From: Microbacterium sp. CGR2
GTDB taxonomy: Bacteria; Actinomycetota; Actinomycetes; Actinomycetales; Microbacteriaceae
Reading direction: 5' to 3'
Length of the DNA stretch: 64,000 nucleotides
Assembly (NCBI RefSeq): GCF_003626735.1
Contig: NZ_RBHX01000001.1
Location: 1,054,001-1,118,000 of the forward strand
Of this stretch, positions 38,784-47,273 are shown one piece after another. Under the pieces are notes generated by a model, which saw nothing but the letters and a program-made list of their open reading frames with translations, ran no database searches and was not told the origin of the DNA. The position numbers and the translations under genes are program-made. Every line of letters begins with the position of its first letter. The first letter of the stretch is position 1.

Positions 38784-38877
38784 CCGCCTGCCGGGCATCC
38801 GCCACGCCGCCGGGAACAACTGGCCTGTGACTCGGCGTTGGTCATGAGCAAGACTGGGCGACGGAAAGGTGTGACCC

Positions 38878-40314
38878 ATGGCTGCTGCGGAGATGACTGA
38901 CGAATACGACCTGATCGTGCTGGGCGGAGGGCCGGTCGGGGAGAACGTCGCCGATCGCGCGGTCCAGGGAGGGCTGACGGCGATCATCGTGGAGAGCGAA
39001 CTCGTCGGCGGCGAGTGCTCGTACTGGGCGTGCATGCCCTCGAAGGCGCTGTTGCGCTCAGCGCAGGCTCTCCGCGCCGCACAGCACGTGGCCGGGGCTG
39101 CGCAGGCCGTGACCGGCACACTCGACGTGCGCGCCGTCTTCGACCGTCGGGATTCGTTCACGAGCAACTGGTCCGACGACGGGCAGGTGAGCTGGCTCGA
39201 CTCGGCCGGCATCGACCTGGCGCGTGGCCACGGGCGGCTCACGGGCGAGCGTGAGGTGACGGTGACGGATGCCGACGGCGCGACCCGCGTGCTGCGTGCC
39301 CGTCACGCTGTGGCGATCAGCACCGGGTCGGATGCCGTCGTCCCGCCGATCGAAGGCTTGCGGGAGTCGTCGCCGTGGACGAGCCGCGAGGCCACCAGCG
39401 CCGAGGAGCTCCCGGAGAGCCTGGCCGTGATCGGCGGCGGTGTGGTGGCGGTCGAGATGGCGACGGCATACGCCGCGCTCGGCTCGACGGTCACGCTCAT
39501 CGCGCGCGGCGACCTGCTCGCCTCGATGGAACCGTTCGCGGGTGCGAAGGTCGGTTCCGGACTGAAAGAACTCGGCGTCGAGGTGCTCATCTCCACCGGC
39601 ACCAAGGCTGTGCATCGAGATGCCGACGGCGTCACGGTCACGCTCGACGACGGTCGGGAGATCACGGCGACCGAGGTCCTGGTCGCGACCGGTCGTTCGC
39701 CGCGCAGTGCCGACATCGGCCTGGAGACGGCGGGGTTGGAGCCCGGTCGGTGGATCGAGACGGATGACACGCTGCGCGTTCCCGGTTCCGAATGGCTCTA
39801 CGCGGTGGGCGATGTCAACGGTCGGGTGCTGCTCACCCACCAGGGGAAGTACCAGGCGCGCGCTGCGGGAGATGTGATCGTCGCCAGGGCGAAGGGCGCG
39901 GGGGTCGATGACACCGCCTGGGGTCGTCACGTCGCCACAGCCGATCACGCCGCGGTGCCGCAGGTCACGTTCTCGTTCCCCGAGGTCGCCTCCGTCGGCC
40001 TCACCGAAGCCGCCGCCCGCCAGGCGGGGCCCCACGTGGAGGTGGTCGACTACGACCTGGGCGGGGTGGCCGGTGCAAGCCTCTACGAGGACGGCTTCGA
40101 CGGCCAGGCGCGGCTCGTGATCGACAGTGAGCGCGACGTCGTGATCGGCGCCACCTTCGTCGGCCCCGAGGTCGCCGAGCTGGTGCACACCGCCACTGTC
40201 GCCATCGTCGGCGAGGTTCCGATCGCGCGACTCTGGCACGCCGTGCCGTCGTACCCGACGATCAGCGAGGTCTGGCTCCGGCTGCTGGAAGGCTACGGAC
40301 GGGATTCCGCATGA
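38878..40314 (+). CDS. NAD(P)/FAD-dependent pyridine nucleotide-disulfide oxidoreductase
   Basis: 478 residues. FAD-binding [15 protein letters not shown] at about 14-28, redox-active disulfide [15 protein letters not shown] with two cysteines about five apart at 45-50, NAD(P)-binding [20 protein letters not shown] near 185-205, second FAD motif YAVGDVNGR near 310 and a dimerisation domain from 355. This is the dihydrolipoamide dehydrogenase / mercuric reductase group. There is no lipoyl partner or mer gene nearby and the C-terminal H-x4-E reads [11 protein letters not shown], as in mycothione or related reductases. Exact substrate unclear. Confidence 0.88.
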   Translation: MAAAEMTDEYDLIVLGGGPVGENVADRAVQGGLTAIIVESELVGGECSYWACMPSKALLRSAQALRAAQHVAGAAQAVTGTLDVRAVFDRRDSFTSNWSDDGQVSWLDSAGIDLARGHGRLTGEREVTVTDADGATRVLRARHAVAISTGSDAVVPPIEGLRESSPWTSREATSAEELPESLAVIGGGVVAVEMATAYAALGSTVTLIARGDLLASMEPFAGAKVGSGLKELGVEVLISTGTKAVHRDADGVTVTLDDGREITATEVLVATGRSPRSADIGLETAGLEPGRWIETDDTLRVPGSEWLYAVGDVNGRVLLTHQGKYQARAAGDVIVARAKGAGVDDTAWGRHVATADHAAVPQVTFSFPEVASVGLTEAAARQAGPHVEVVDYDLGGVAGASLYEDGFDGQARLVIDSERDVVIGATFVGPEVAELVHTATVAIVGEVPIARLWHAVPSYPTISEVWLRLLEGYGRDSA

Positions 40315-40471
40315 CGATGCGCATGAGTGGTTCCCCCGTCCCGCAATCCGTTCGGCCCGCGGCGCCGAACAGCTCGCGGAATGTTTCGCCCCTTGACGGT
40401 CCTGTGGACAGCCCGCCCCGGATGTCCCTGCTGTCTTATACGCTCGAACCCACATCCGAGGAGGCACGATC
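40315..40471. other. short intergenic region
   Basis: Nothing coding. Holds the promoter of the DUF427 gene: GTATACGCTC-like sequence (CTTATACGCTCG at 40434-40445) fits an extended -10, and GAGGAGG at 40459 is its ribosome binding site. Confidence 0.4.
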
Positions 40472-40774
40472 ATGAAGGCTGTACTCGCAGGAACCGTCAT
40501 CGCCGAAGCCGACGAGAGCGATCTCGTCCGCATCGAAGGCAACTGGTACTTCCCACCCGCATCCATCACGCCCGACGCGCTCGTCGAGAGCCCGACGGCG
40601 TACACCTGCCCGTGGAAGGGCGCGGCGCAGTATTACTCGGTGCAGGCCGACGGCCAGCTGCACACCGACTATGCGTGGTCCTACCCGACCCCGTTCCCGT
40701 CGGCTTTCGACCGTGTGGGCAAAGACTTCTCCGGCTACGTGGCGTTCGACCCGAGGGTTGACGTCGCGCCGTAG
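40472..40774 (+). CDS. DUF427 domain protein
   Basis: 100 residues forming one DUF427 domain: VIAEADESDLVRIEGNWYFP, then the conserved SPTAYTCPWKGAAQYYSV and a C-terminal YAWSYPTPFPSAFDRVGKDF with SGYVAFDP. The fold is a small beta barrel; the function is not established. Strong GAGGAGG ribosome binding site. Followed after 42 bases by the osmoprotectant operon but not obviously part of it. Confidence 0.92.
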   Translation: MKAVLAGTVIAEADESDLVRIEGNWYFPPASITPDALVESPTAYTCPWKGAAQYYSVQADGQLHTDYAWSYPTPFPSAFDRVGKDFSGYVAFDPRVDVAP

Positions 40775-40816
40775 CCCGAGGGTCACCGCATCGATCGACC
40801 GACGGGAGTCCACCCC

Positions 40817-41689
40817 ATGATCGAGTTCCGCAACGCCACCAAGCGCTTCCCCGACGGCACCGTCGCCGTCAACGACTTCAGCCTGGTGCTGCCGTCGCGC
40901 AAGACGACGGTCTTCGTCGGTTCATCCGGCTGCGGCAAGACGACCTTGCTCCGAATGATCAACCGCATGGTCGAGCCGACATCGGGCGACGTCGAGATCG
41001 ACGGCGAGAGCGTGCTCGGCGGGGATCCGGTGGCTCTCCGGCGCCGTATCGGATACGTGATGCAGAACTCCGGGTTGATGCCCCACTTCACGGTCATCGA
41101 CAATGTGGCGACCGTTCTGCGGCTGACGGGCGTGAAGAAGGCGGCGGCGCATGCGCGCGGGCGTGAGCTGCTCGACACCGTCGGCCTCGACCAGGCCCTG
41201 GCCGACAGGTATCCGAGTCAGCTCTCCGGCGGTCAGCAGCAGCGCGTCGGTGTCGCCAGGGGTCTCGCCGCCGATCCGAACATCCTCCTCATGGATGAGC
41301 CGTTCGGCGCCGTCGACCCGATCGTCCGGGCCGATCTGCAGCAGGAGACCCTGCGACTGCAGCAGCAACTCGACAAGACGGTGGTCTTCGTCACCCATGA
41401 CATCGACGAGGCCTTCCTCCTCGGCGACCAGGTCGTCATCCTCGACAAGGGTGCGCGCATCGTTCAGGTCGGCAGCCCGAGCGAGATCATCGAGAATCCG
41501 GCGGATGACTTCGTGGCCGCGTTCATCGGCGCCGACCGCGGACGCCGCGCGCTGCACCTCAAGCAGACGCCTCGCGGCACCGTGGTCGTCGATTCCGAGG
41601 GGCGCACACAGGGTGCGATCGTCGATGCCCCGGACGCCGTCGCCGAAGCCCTGCTGAGCGAGGAGAGCGTGACGAAGGGCGCCCCGTGA
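40817..41689 (+). CDS. osmoprotectant (glycine betaine/choline) ABC transporter ATP-binding protein
   Basis: 290 residues. Walker A GSSGCGKTTL at 35-44, signature LSGGQQQRVG near 136 and Walker B NILLMDEPFGAVDP near 156-169 are intact. The FRNATKRFPDGTVAVNDFSL opening and the TSGDVEIDGESV loop are as in OpuCA/OsmV. A short C-terminal extension replaces the CBS domains, absent here. First gene of a four-gene import operon; its stop overlaps the next start by four bases. Confidence 0.93.
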   Translation: MIEFRNATKRFPDGTVAVNDFSLVLPSRKTTVFVGSSGCGKTTLLRMINRMVEPTSGDVEIDGESVLGGDPVALRRRIGYVMQNSGLMPHFTVIDNVATVLRLTGVKKAAAHARGRELLDTVGLDQALADRYPSQLSGGQQQRVGVARGLAADPNILLMDEPFGAVDPIVRADLQQETLRLQQQLDKTVVFVTHDIDEAFLLGDQVVILDKGARIVQVGSPSEIIENPADDFVAAFIGADRGRRALHLKQTPRGTVVVDSEGRTQGAIVDAPDAVAEALLSEESVTKGAP

Positions 41690-42369
41690 GCTGGGTCGTC
41701 GACAATCTCGGTCTCATCCTCGAGCTGACTGCGGTTCATCTGCAGCAGAGCGCGATCGCGATCGTGCTCGGGTTCGTACTCTCACTGCCCCTGGGCTGGG
41801 TCGCCTGGCGCTACCAGCTGGTGAAGGGGCCGGTCATCGTCCTCACCGGCCTGCTCTACACGATTCCGTCCCTGGCGCTGCTGATCCTGCTCCCGTCCGT
41901 CGCCGGGTACTCGGCCCGCAGCCCGGTGAACCTCGTGATCGGGCTCACGATCTACGCCGTCGCGATCCTGGTGCGCGCCGTCTCCGATGGTCTGGATTCC
42001 GTCGACCCTGCGATCCGGCAATCCGCGACGGCGATGGGGTACGGCGGGTTCCGACGATTCTGGACCGTCGACTTCCCGCTCGCCGGTCCCGTCGTTCTCG
42101 CGGGCCTCCGGGTCGCTGCCGTCAGCACGATCTCGCTGGCCACCGTGGGCATCCTCGTCGGGGTGCAGAATCTCGGCTATCTCTTCACCGACGGTCTGCA
42201 ACGACGCATCCTCGTCGAGGTCTTCTCCGGCATCGTCGCCGTCGTGGTGATCGCGCTTCTGATCGACCTGCTGCTCCTGTTGCTCGGTCGTGCCCTCATG
42301 CCGTGGACGCGCGCCGCGAAAGTGCCGACCGCACCGCGTCAGACGATGACGCTGAGGACCGCCGCATGA
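41686..42369 (+). CDS. osmoprotectant ABC transporter permease 1
   Basis: 227 residues, five or six membrane helices, BPD-type permease. The EAA loop reads SVDPAIRQSATAMGYGGFRR, where ATPase contact occurs. Starts with the GTGA (GTGAGCTGG) that overlaps the ATPase stop and ends in the ATGA of the second permease. Similar in size to OpuCB/OsmW. Confidence 0.93.
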   Translation: MSWVVDNLGLILELTAVHLQQSAIAIVLGFVLSLPLGWVAWRYQLVKGPVIVLTGLLYTIPSLALLILLPSVAGYSARSPVNLVIGLTIYAVAILVRAVSDGLDSVDPAIRQSATAMGYGGFRRFWTVDFPLAGPVVLAGLRVAAVSTISLATVGILVGVQNLGYLFTDGLQRRILVEVFSGIVAVVVIALLIDLLLLLLGRALMPWTRAAKVPTAPRQTMTLRTAA

Positions 42370-43088
42370 ACGTGTTCACGGACGCCTTCGCGTGGCTCTT
42401 CTCGCCAGATCGGTGGGACGGCCCGTATTCGCTGCCGATCCTGTTCGGTCAGCACATGTTCTACACGATCGTCTCCGTCGTGATCGCCGCGGCCATCGCG
42501 GTCCCGCTGGGCTGGCTCATCGGGCATACCGGCCGCGGCCGCGAGGTCGCCGTCGCGGTCTCCGGCGCCGCAAGGGCCATCCCGTCCTTCGGGCTCATGG
42601 TGCTGCTGGTGCTCCTGCTGGGCGTGCTGCGGATTCCGGAGGCGGCGATCATCACGTTCGTGCTCCTCGCGATCCCGTCGCTCCTCGCCGGCGCATACAC
42701 CGGCTTCGAAGCCATCGACCGTCGCGTGCTCGATTCCGCGCGGTCGATGGGCATGACCGAGTGGCAGGTGTTCTGGAAGGTCGAGGTCCCCCTCGGGCTC
42801 CCGCTCCTCGTCGGCGGCATCCGTGCGGCGCTTCTCCAAGTCATCGCGACAGTGACCATCGCGGCCTACGTGAACCTCGGCGGCCTCGGCTGGCCGATCA
42901 TCCAAGGCATCCCGCTGCGCAAGTTCGATCAGGTGCTCGGCGGCGCGATCCTCGTCGCCGTGCTGGCCCTGACCGTCGACCTGCTGCTCGCGATCGCGCA
43001 GCATGCCGCCGTTTCGGCCGGAGTGCGCTCCACGCCGCAGCGGCGCTCCCGAACAGCCGTGAGGGTCGCGACTGCGGCCCCCGCCTGA
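42366..43088 (+). CDS. osmoprotectant ABC transporter permease 2
   Basis: 240 residues, the second BPD-type permease, with EAA loop IDRRVLDSARSMGMTEWQVF near residue 120 and five to six membrane helices. Pairs with the product at 41686-42369 to form the membrane channel. ATG at 42366 overlaps the previous stop as ATGA; a longer frame upstream only shadows the first permease. Confidence 0.93.
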   Translation: MNVFTDAFAWLFSPDRWDGPYSLPILFGQHMFYTIVSVVIAAAIAVPLGWLIGHTGRGREVAVAVSGAARAIPSFGLMVLLVLLLGVLRIPEAAIITFVLLAIPSLLAGAYTGFEAIDRRVLDSARSMGMTEWQVFWKVEVPLGLPLLVGGIRAALLQVIATVTIAAYVNLGGLGWPIIQGIPLRKFDQVLGGAILVAVLALTVDLLLAIAQHAAVSAGVRSTPQRRSRTAVRVATAAPA

Positions 43089-43133
43089 CACCTACCCACA
43101 GCGTCCCCGTTGTCCCCAAGAAGAGGAAGTCCC

Positions 43134-44048
43134 ATGTTCACAGCACGCACCTCACGACTCGCTCTCGCCGGTGGCGTCTCGCTCGCCGCCGCGCTCGTCC
43201 TCGCCGGTTGCTCCGGCAGCAACCCGCTGGATGCTCCGACCGAAGAATCCGGCTCCGGAGGCGACACCGTCGTCATCGGCTCGCAGGCGTACTACTCGAA
43301 CGAGATCATCGCCGAGATCTATGCGCAGGCACTCGAGGGCGCCGACTTCACGGTCGACCGCCAGTTCAGCATCGGGCAGCGCGACGCGTACATGCCGGAT
43401 GTCGAGTCCGGTGCGATCGACGTGTTCCCCGAGTACACCGGCAACCTCCTCGAGTACCTCGATGACAGCGCGACGGCCACGAGCCCCGAAGACGTCTACG
43501 AGGCGCTGCAGGAGGCGCTGCCCGAAGGGCTCACCGCACTCGACTACGCCGAAGCGTCTGACCAGGACACCTACACCGTGCTGAAGAGCTTCGCGGAGGA
43601 GAACGGGCTGACCAGCATCGCCGACCTCTCGAAGGTCACCACGCCGGTCACGATCGGCGCGCCTCCAGAGTTCGAGCAGCGCCCGTATGGCCCGGCCGCG
43701 GCCAAGGAGGTCTACGGTGTCGACCTCGCCTTCTCGGCGACCGGCCCGACGACGCTCGAGTCGCTGCTGGCCGGCGAGATCCAGGTCGCCGACATCTACT
43801 CGGCCGACCCTGCATTCCAGACTGAGGAGATCGTGGCTCTGGAAGACCCGGAGAACATCATCCTCGCCTCCAACGTGGTGCCGATCGTCTCGGACGACGT
43901 CGCAGACGAGGTCTCCGACGTCATCAACGAGATCAGCGCCAAGCTCACTGCCGAGGAGCTCGTCGCTCTGAACGTGCAGAGCACCGTCGACCAGAAGTCG
44001 GCGTCCGACATCGCGGAGCAGTGGCTGGCCGACAACGACCTCGGCTGA
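43134..44048 (+). CDS. osmoprotectant ABC transporter substrate-binding lipoprotein
   Basis: 304 residues. Lipoprotein signal with lipobox LVLAGC, so Cys24 would be lipidated and the protein held outside the membrane. The OpuAC-like domain starts with TVVIGSQAYYSNEIIAEIYA and contains the FPEYTGNLLEYL stretch near 100 that holds part of the aromatic choline/betaine cage. Two AAGAGGAAG-type bases precede the ATG at 43134, which is preferred to an upstream ATG. Followed by a strong hairpin. Confidence 0.93.
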   Translation: MFTARTSRLALAGGVSLAAALVLAGCSGSNPLDAPTEESGSGGDTVVIGSQAYYSNEIIAEIYAQALEGADFTVDRQFSIGQRDAYMPDVESGAIDVFPEYTGNLLEYLDDSATATSPEDVYEALQEALPEGLTALDYAEASDQDTYTVLKSFAEENGLTSIADLSKVTTPVTIGAPPEFEQRPYGPAAAKEVYGVDLAFSATGPTTLESLLAGEIQVADIYSADPAFQTEEIVALEDPENIILASNVVPIVSDDVADEVSDVINEISAKLTAEELVALNVQSTVDQKSASDIAEQWLADNDLG

Positions 44049-44062
44049 GTCGTCGTCGAAGC

Positions 44063-44096
44063 AGAAGTGCCCGGGCCTGATGGTCCGGGCACTTCT
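44063..44096 (+). terminator. terminator of the osmoprotectant operon
   Basis: A 15-bp stem AGAAGTGCCCGGGCC / GGTCCGGGCACTTCT with one G-T wobble and a TGAT loop, beginning 15 bases after the stop codon, followed by GTCTGT. It could also serve the AI-2E gene on the other strand, but that gene ends 165 bases away. Confidence 0.8.
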
Positions 44097-44260
44097 GTCT
44101 GTGCGCCCCGTCCGTCTGCCGGCAGCCTCCTGCTGTCTGCAGCATCCGTTCCTGCATGAGCGGACGACGGGTGCATGACCAGGTTGCCGGTTCGGCTCCT
44201 GCAGACGGCATCCGGTCATGCATCTGCTCCGGAGGAAGGCAGGGGCCGGGTCCGGACGGG
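44097..44260. other. intergenic spacer between convergent genes
   Basis: 164 bases without coding potential, containing several GCATCCG/CTGCAG words but no clear second hairpin. Confidence 0.4.
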
Positions 44261-45520
44261 CTACACCCGGGCGTCCTGGCGCGGCACCCAGACCTGTTTG
44301 ATGATGATGAGGATCGACGCCGTGACGGGCACCGCCACGAGGGCACCGAGCAGCCCGAGCAATGTTCCACCGGCGAGAGCGCCGATGACGACGAGGGAGC
44401 CGGGGACCGCGACGGCCTTGTTCATCACTCGCGGGGTGATGACGTACGCCTCGATCTGCATGTAGATGAGGTAGATGACCGCGAAGATCAGGGCGCCGAG
44501 CGGGTCGGAGAGGAGCGCGATGCCGGTGCCGATGACCCAGAACAGCACCGGTCCGACGAGCGGGATCAGGGTGATGCAGAAGGCGATCGCCGCCAGCAGC
44601 GGCGGGAACGGCAGCCCGAGAATCAGGTACAGCGCGAGCACGAGCATCGCGTTGAAGAACGCGAGGATCACCATGCCCATGATGTAGCCGCCGACCGAGT
44701 CGGTGATCTGGTCGGTGATGTCGCGGGCACGGTGACGGTCGCGGGCGGGGGCGAGGCTCAGCATCCCGGTCTTCATGGAGGGAAGGCTCGCAAGGAAGTA
44801 CAGCGTCAGCACGAAGACGATGATCCCGCCCGAGATGCCGGTGGCGATGCCCGCGCCGACCTTCAGGGCTCCTCCTCCGATCGTGGCGAGGTTGCCGAAG
44901 TCGGAGAGGAACGCCTGGATCTCGGCGACGAAGTCTTCGAACTGCTCACCGAACTGGTTTTCGAGCGTTGCGTAGATGTCGCTGCGCGTGAAGTCCTGGA
45001 TCATGTCCGGCACGGAGCGGACGAAGGTCGCGATCTGTTCGACGACGGTCGGGATGATCATCCACAGCACGAGACCGACGACGACGATGAGTCCGAGGAT
45101 CACGACCACGACAGCTTTCGCCCGGGACAGACCGCGCCGCTCGAGGAACCGCACCGACGGGTCGAGGCCCAGGGCGGCGAACAGTGCGAGCGCGATGTAG
45201 ATCAGCACGGTCGACAGGTTGGTGAGCGCCAGGCCGATGGCGATGGCGGCGAGACCCCCGAGTGTCACGAGGAGTCCGAACACGAACGGTCGGTCGATGC
45301 GCGTCCAGAACGAGCGGCTGGTCGGTTGCGGGTCGACGCTGGTCGGCGGGTGCGCGGCGGCGGGTGTGGGCGCGGATGCTGTCGCTGACTCGGAGCCGAC
45401 CACGGCACGATCGCGAGTAGAGCCTCCGACATCTGCAGCGGCGCGGTTCGAGGCCCTCGTCGCGGCGCTGGATGCGTCGTCGGGAAGGGGCGCGGTCACC
45501 GACGGCTCTTCGTTGCTCAT
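44261..45520 (-). CDS. AI-2E family transporter (PerM/TqsA-like)
   Basis: 419 residues. The first 75 residues are charged and cytoplasmic. Eight membrane helices follow in the family pattern: two, then a re-entrant region with DEINR-free soluble loop (VPDMIQDFTRSDIYATLENQ), then six, with LGLPFPPLLAAIAFCITLIP and PLVGPVLFWVIGTGIALLSD as the conserved core. Members transport AI-2, indole-3-acetate or Na+/H+; substrate not known. Upstream frame starts at GTG/ATG 45520 and no earlier start is sensible. Confidence 0.87.
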   Translation of the reverse strand: MSNEEPSVTAPLPDDASSAATRASNRAAADVGGSTRDRAVVGSESATASAPTPAAAHPPTSVDPQPTSRSFWTRIDRPFVFGLLVTLGGLAAIAIGLALTNLSTVLIYIALALFAALGLDPSVRFLERRGLSRAKAVVVVILGLIVVVGLVLWMIIPTVVEQIATFVRSVPDMIQDFTRSDIYATLENQFGEQFEDFVAEIQAFLSDFGNLATIGGGALKVGAGIATGISGGIIVFVLTLYFLASLPSMKTGMLSLAPARDRHRARDITDQITDSVGGYIMGMVILAFFNAMLVLALYLILGLPFPPLLAAIAFCITLIPLVGPVLFWVIGTGIALLSDPLGALIFAVIYLIYMQIEAYVITPRVMNKAVAVPGSLVVIGALAGGTLLGLLGALVAVPVTASILIIIKQVWVPRQDARV

Positions 45521-45582
45521 GTGCTCACGATAGCGGTGAGCGACAGCTGAAGCGGGGTTGTTCGCGGCTCTAGAGTAGGGGC

Positions 45583-45882
45583 ATGACAGCCGCTGAGGAC
45601 CCGCAGGCCGAACTGCTCCGACTTCGCGCCAGTATCGACAACATCGATGCCGCGCTGATCTTTCTGCTCGCCGAGCGGTTCCGCGCCACGCAGCAGGTCG
45701 GCCAGCTCAAAGCCGAGCACGAGATGCCGGCATCCGACCCCCATCGCGAGGAGCAACAGGTCGCACGCCTTCGCGCGCTGGCCGAGCAGGCGAACCTCGA
45801 TCCGGAATTCGCAGAGAAGTGGTTCAACTTCGTGGTGGCGGAGGTCATCCGGCACCACACCGAAGCGGCCGAGGGGCGCTGA
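45583..45882 (+). CDS. chorismate mutase, AroQ type
   Basis: 99 residues, three-helix AroQ fold. LRASIDNIDAALIFLLAERF matches the first helix with its conserved Arg and Asp; ATQQVGQLKAEH holds the active-site Lys; HREEQQVARLRALAEQANLD is the second helix with the R-x2-E region. Converts chorismate to prephenate for Phe/Tyr synthesis. In actinobacteria such small mutases often need a DAHP synthase partner for activity; none is in this window. Confidence 0.9.
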   Translation: MTAAEDPQAELLRLRASIDNIDAALIFLLAERFRATQQVGQLKAEHEMPASDPHREEQQVARLRALAEQANLDPEFAEKWFNFVVAEVIRHHTEAAEGR

Positions 45883-45890
45883 GAGAGGTG

Positions 45891-45929
45891 CCGGACGGGC
45901 GACGGTGTGTGCAGCACTCGCCCGTCCGG
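45891..45929 (+). terminator. hairpin after the chorismate mutase gene
   Basis: Perfect 12-bp stem CCGGACGGGCGA / TCGCCCGTCCGG around a 15-base loop, starting nine bases after the stop codon. No T-run follows, so termination is likely but not certain. Confidence 0.5.
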
Positions 45930-45955
45930 AGTTGAGAGAGGCCCGCAGGCCAACT

Positions 45956-45974
45956 AAGTTCAATGAATAAACTT
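45956..45974. promoter_or_regulatory. A/T-rich inverted repeat upstream of the ROK regulator
   Basis: AAGTTCAATGAATAAACTT, with matching ends AAGTT/AACTT and an A/T-rich centre, stands 68 bases upstream of the ROK regulator start, in an otherwise GC-rich area. ROK/XylR repressors bind A/T-rich palindromes of this kind, so autoregulation is plausible. Assignment is by position. Confidence 0.45.
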
Positions 45975-46041
45975 ACGGAGAGACTACGGATCGCCCCGCG
46001 ATCTGTCAACAGTCCGTCGCCGAGCGCCGGGGAGGAGTGAC

Positions 46042-47235
46042 GTGCTGAACACGGACGACGCCCTCGACACGCAAGCATCCGTTCGACGTGCGAATCTGCG
46101 GCGGGCGCTGCAACTGGTCTTCTCCAGCCCTGGCACCCAGACCCGTGCCGGGATCGCTCGGGCGACAGGGCTCACCGCAGCGACCGCGTCCTCCCTCGTC
46201 GCCGAGCTCATCGAGAACCGCCTGGTGGTGGAGGGCGAACAGGCTGCGAGTACCGGGGGCAAGCGCGCGACGACGCTCAGCATCGACGCGACGCACCACC
46301 TGATCCTCGTCCTGGTGATCCAGCCGACCGGCGCGCACGTGGCGCTCGTCACCCTCGACGGCACCGAGCTCGACGCGCGTGTGGTCACGTACACGGTCGA
46401 AGATCGCGACCGTGCGCTCGACGACGCCGTCGCGGCAGTCGCGGCAGAGTTCGGGGACCGTCTCCTTGCCGCTGCGGTGCAACTGCCGGGAACCACCGAC
46501 GGCCGCTCCGTGCTCGAGAGCGTGCAGCTGCGGTGGCAGAACGTCCCTCTCGCAGAACGATTCGAGCGGATGCTGGGCGCGCCGGTGCTGCTCGTCAACG
46601 ACGTCGACGCCGAGGCTGTCGCCGAGACCGGCCTGGAGGATTCGCCTTCCGGATATCGACTGTTCCTGCACATCGGCGGGGGCATCGGCGCTGCTGTGAC
46701 CCTCGACGGCGAGCTCGCCCCCGGGCCGCGCGATCGGGCGGGCGAGATCGGTCATGTGCAGGTGATCTTCGGCGATGTTGCGAGACCCTGCCGGTGCGGA
46801 CAGCGCGGCTGCCTCGAGTCCGCCGCAGCGTTGGGGCCGATGCTCGGCGAGAGCTTCTCGGATGCGATGGATGCCGAGTCGATCCGCGCACTCGTCGCGA
46901 ACGCCGACGAGAGCGCGCTCGCCGAGGGGGCAGACGCGCTGGCCAGGGCCATCAAGCTCCTCAGCGCTCTGCTCGACCCCGCCGAAGTGGTGATCGGGGG
47001 GCCGGCGACCTACCTCGGTGCGGCCTTCCTGGATCACGTGCGTCAGCAGACCGACTACCCCGCCCGCGGGACCTCCCAGGTGCCCATCCGCTACGCCGAC
47101 CCCCGCGTCTCGATGTCAGCGGGTGCTGCGCAGGCAGCGCTCACCCTCGCGCTCGGTGTGCGCTGGAGCGCGGCGCAGTTGCGCGCAGCATCCGCTTCCT
47201 CGAGGGTTGCCCCGCGGGAATCCCCTTCGCGCTGA
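46042..47235 (+). CDS. ROK family transcriptional regulator (NagC/XylR type)
   Basis: 397 residues. Winged helix at 15-65 (RAGIARATGLTAATASSLVA), then a sugar-kinase-like ROK domain with the zinc motif CRCGQRGCLE near 250 and the conserved DVDAEAVAETGL/GGGIGAAV region. The kinase-type D-x-G-x-T loop at the ROK start is degenerate (VLVIQPTGAH), which fits a repressor that binds sugar without phosphorylating it. GTG start 46042 with GGAGGAG upstream. No sugar operon adjoins, so its target is unknown. Confidence 0.9.
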   Translation: MLNTDDALDTQASVRRANLRRALQLVFSSPGTQTRAGIARATGLTAATASSLVAELIENRLVVEGEQAASTGGKRATTLSIDATHHLILVLVIQPTGAHVALVTLDGTELDARVVTYTVEDRDRALDDAVAAVAAEFGDRLLAAAVQLPGTTDGRSVLESVQLRWQNVPLAERFERMLGAPVLLVNDVDAEAVAETGLEDSPSGYRLFLHIGGGIGAAVTLDGELAPGPRDRAGEIGHVQVIFGDVARPCRCGQRGCLESAAALGPMLGESFSDAMDAESIRALVANADESALAEGADALARAIKLLSALLDPAEVVIGGPATYLGAAFLDHVRQQTDYPARGTSQVPIRYADPRVSMSAGAAQAALTLALGVRWSAAQLRAASASSRVAPRESPSR

Positions 47236-47273
47236 GAGTATCGGACCGCAGAAAGTGCGATCCTCCGCAAAAC

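Larger units (their letters stand above)
38567..38877. other. repeat-rich intergenic region
   Basis: No gene. After the MFS stop come GGTTCGGTCGGTTCGGTCGG, the second 84-bp palindrome (38613-38696), a 24-bp tandem array (38691-38783) and about 60 bases of unique DNA holding the promoter of the flavoprotein gene. GTGTGACCC just before 38878 gives a weak ribosome binding site; AAAGG lies at 38864. Confidence 0.6.
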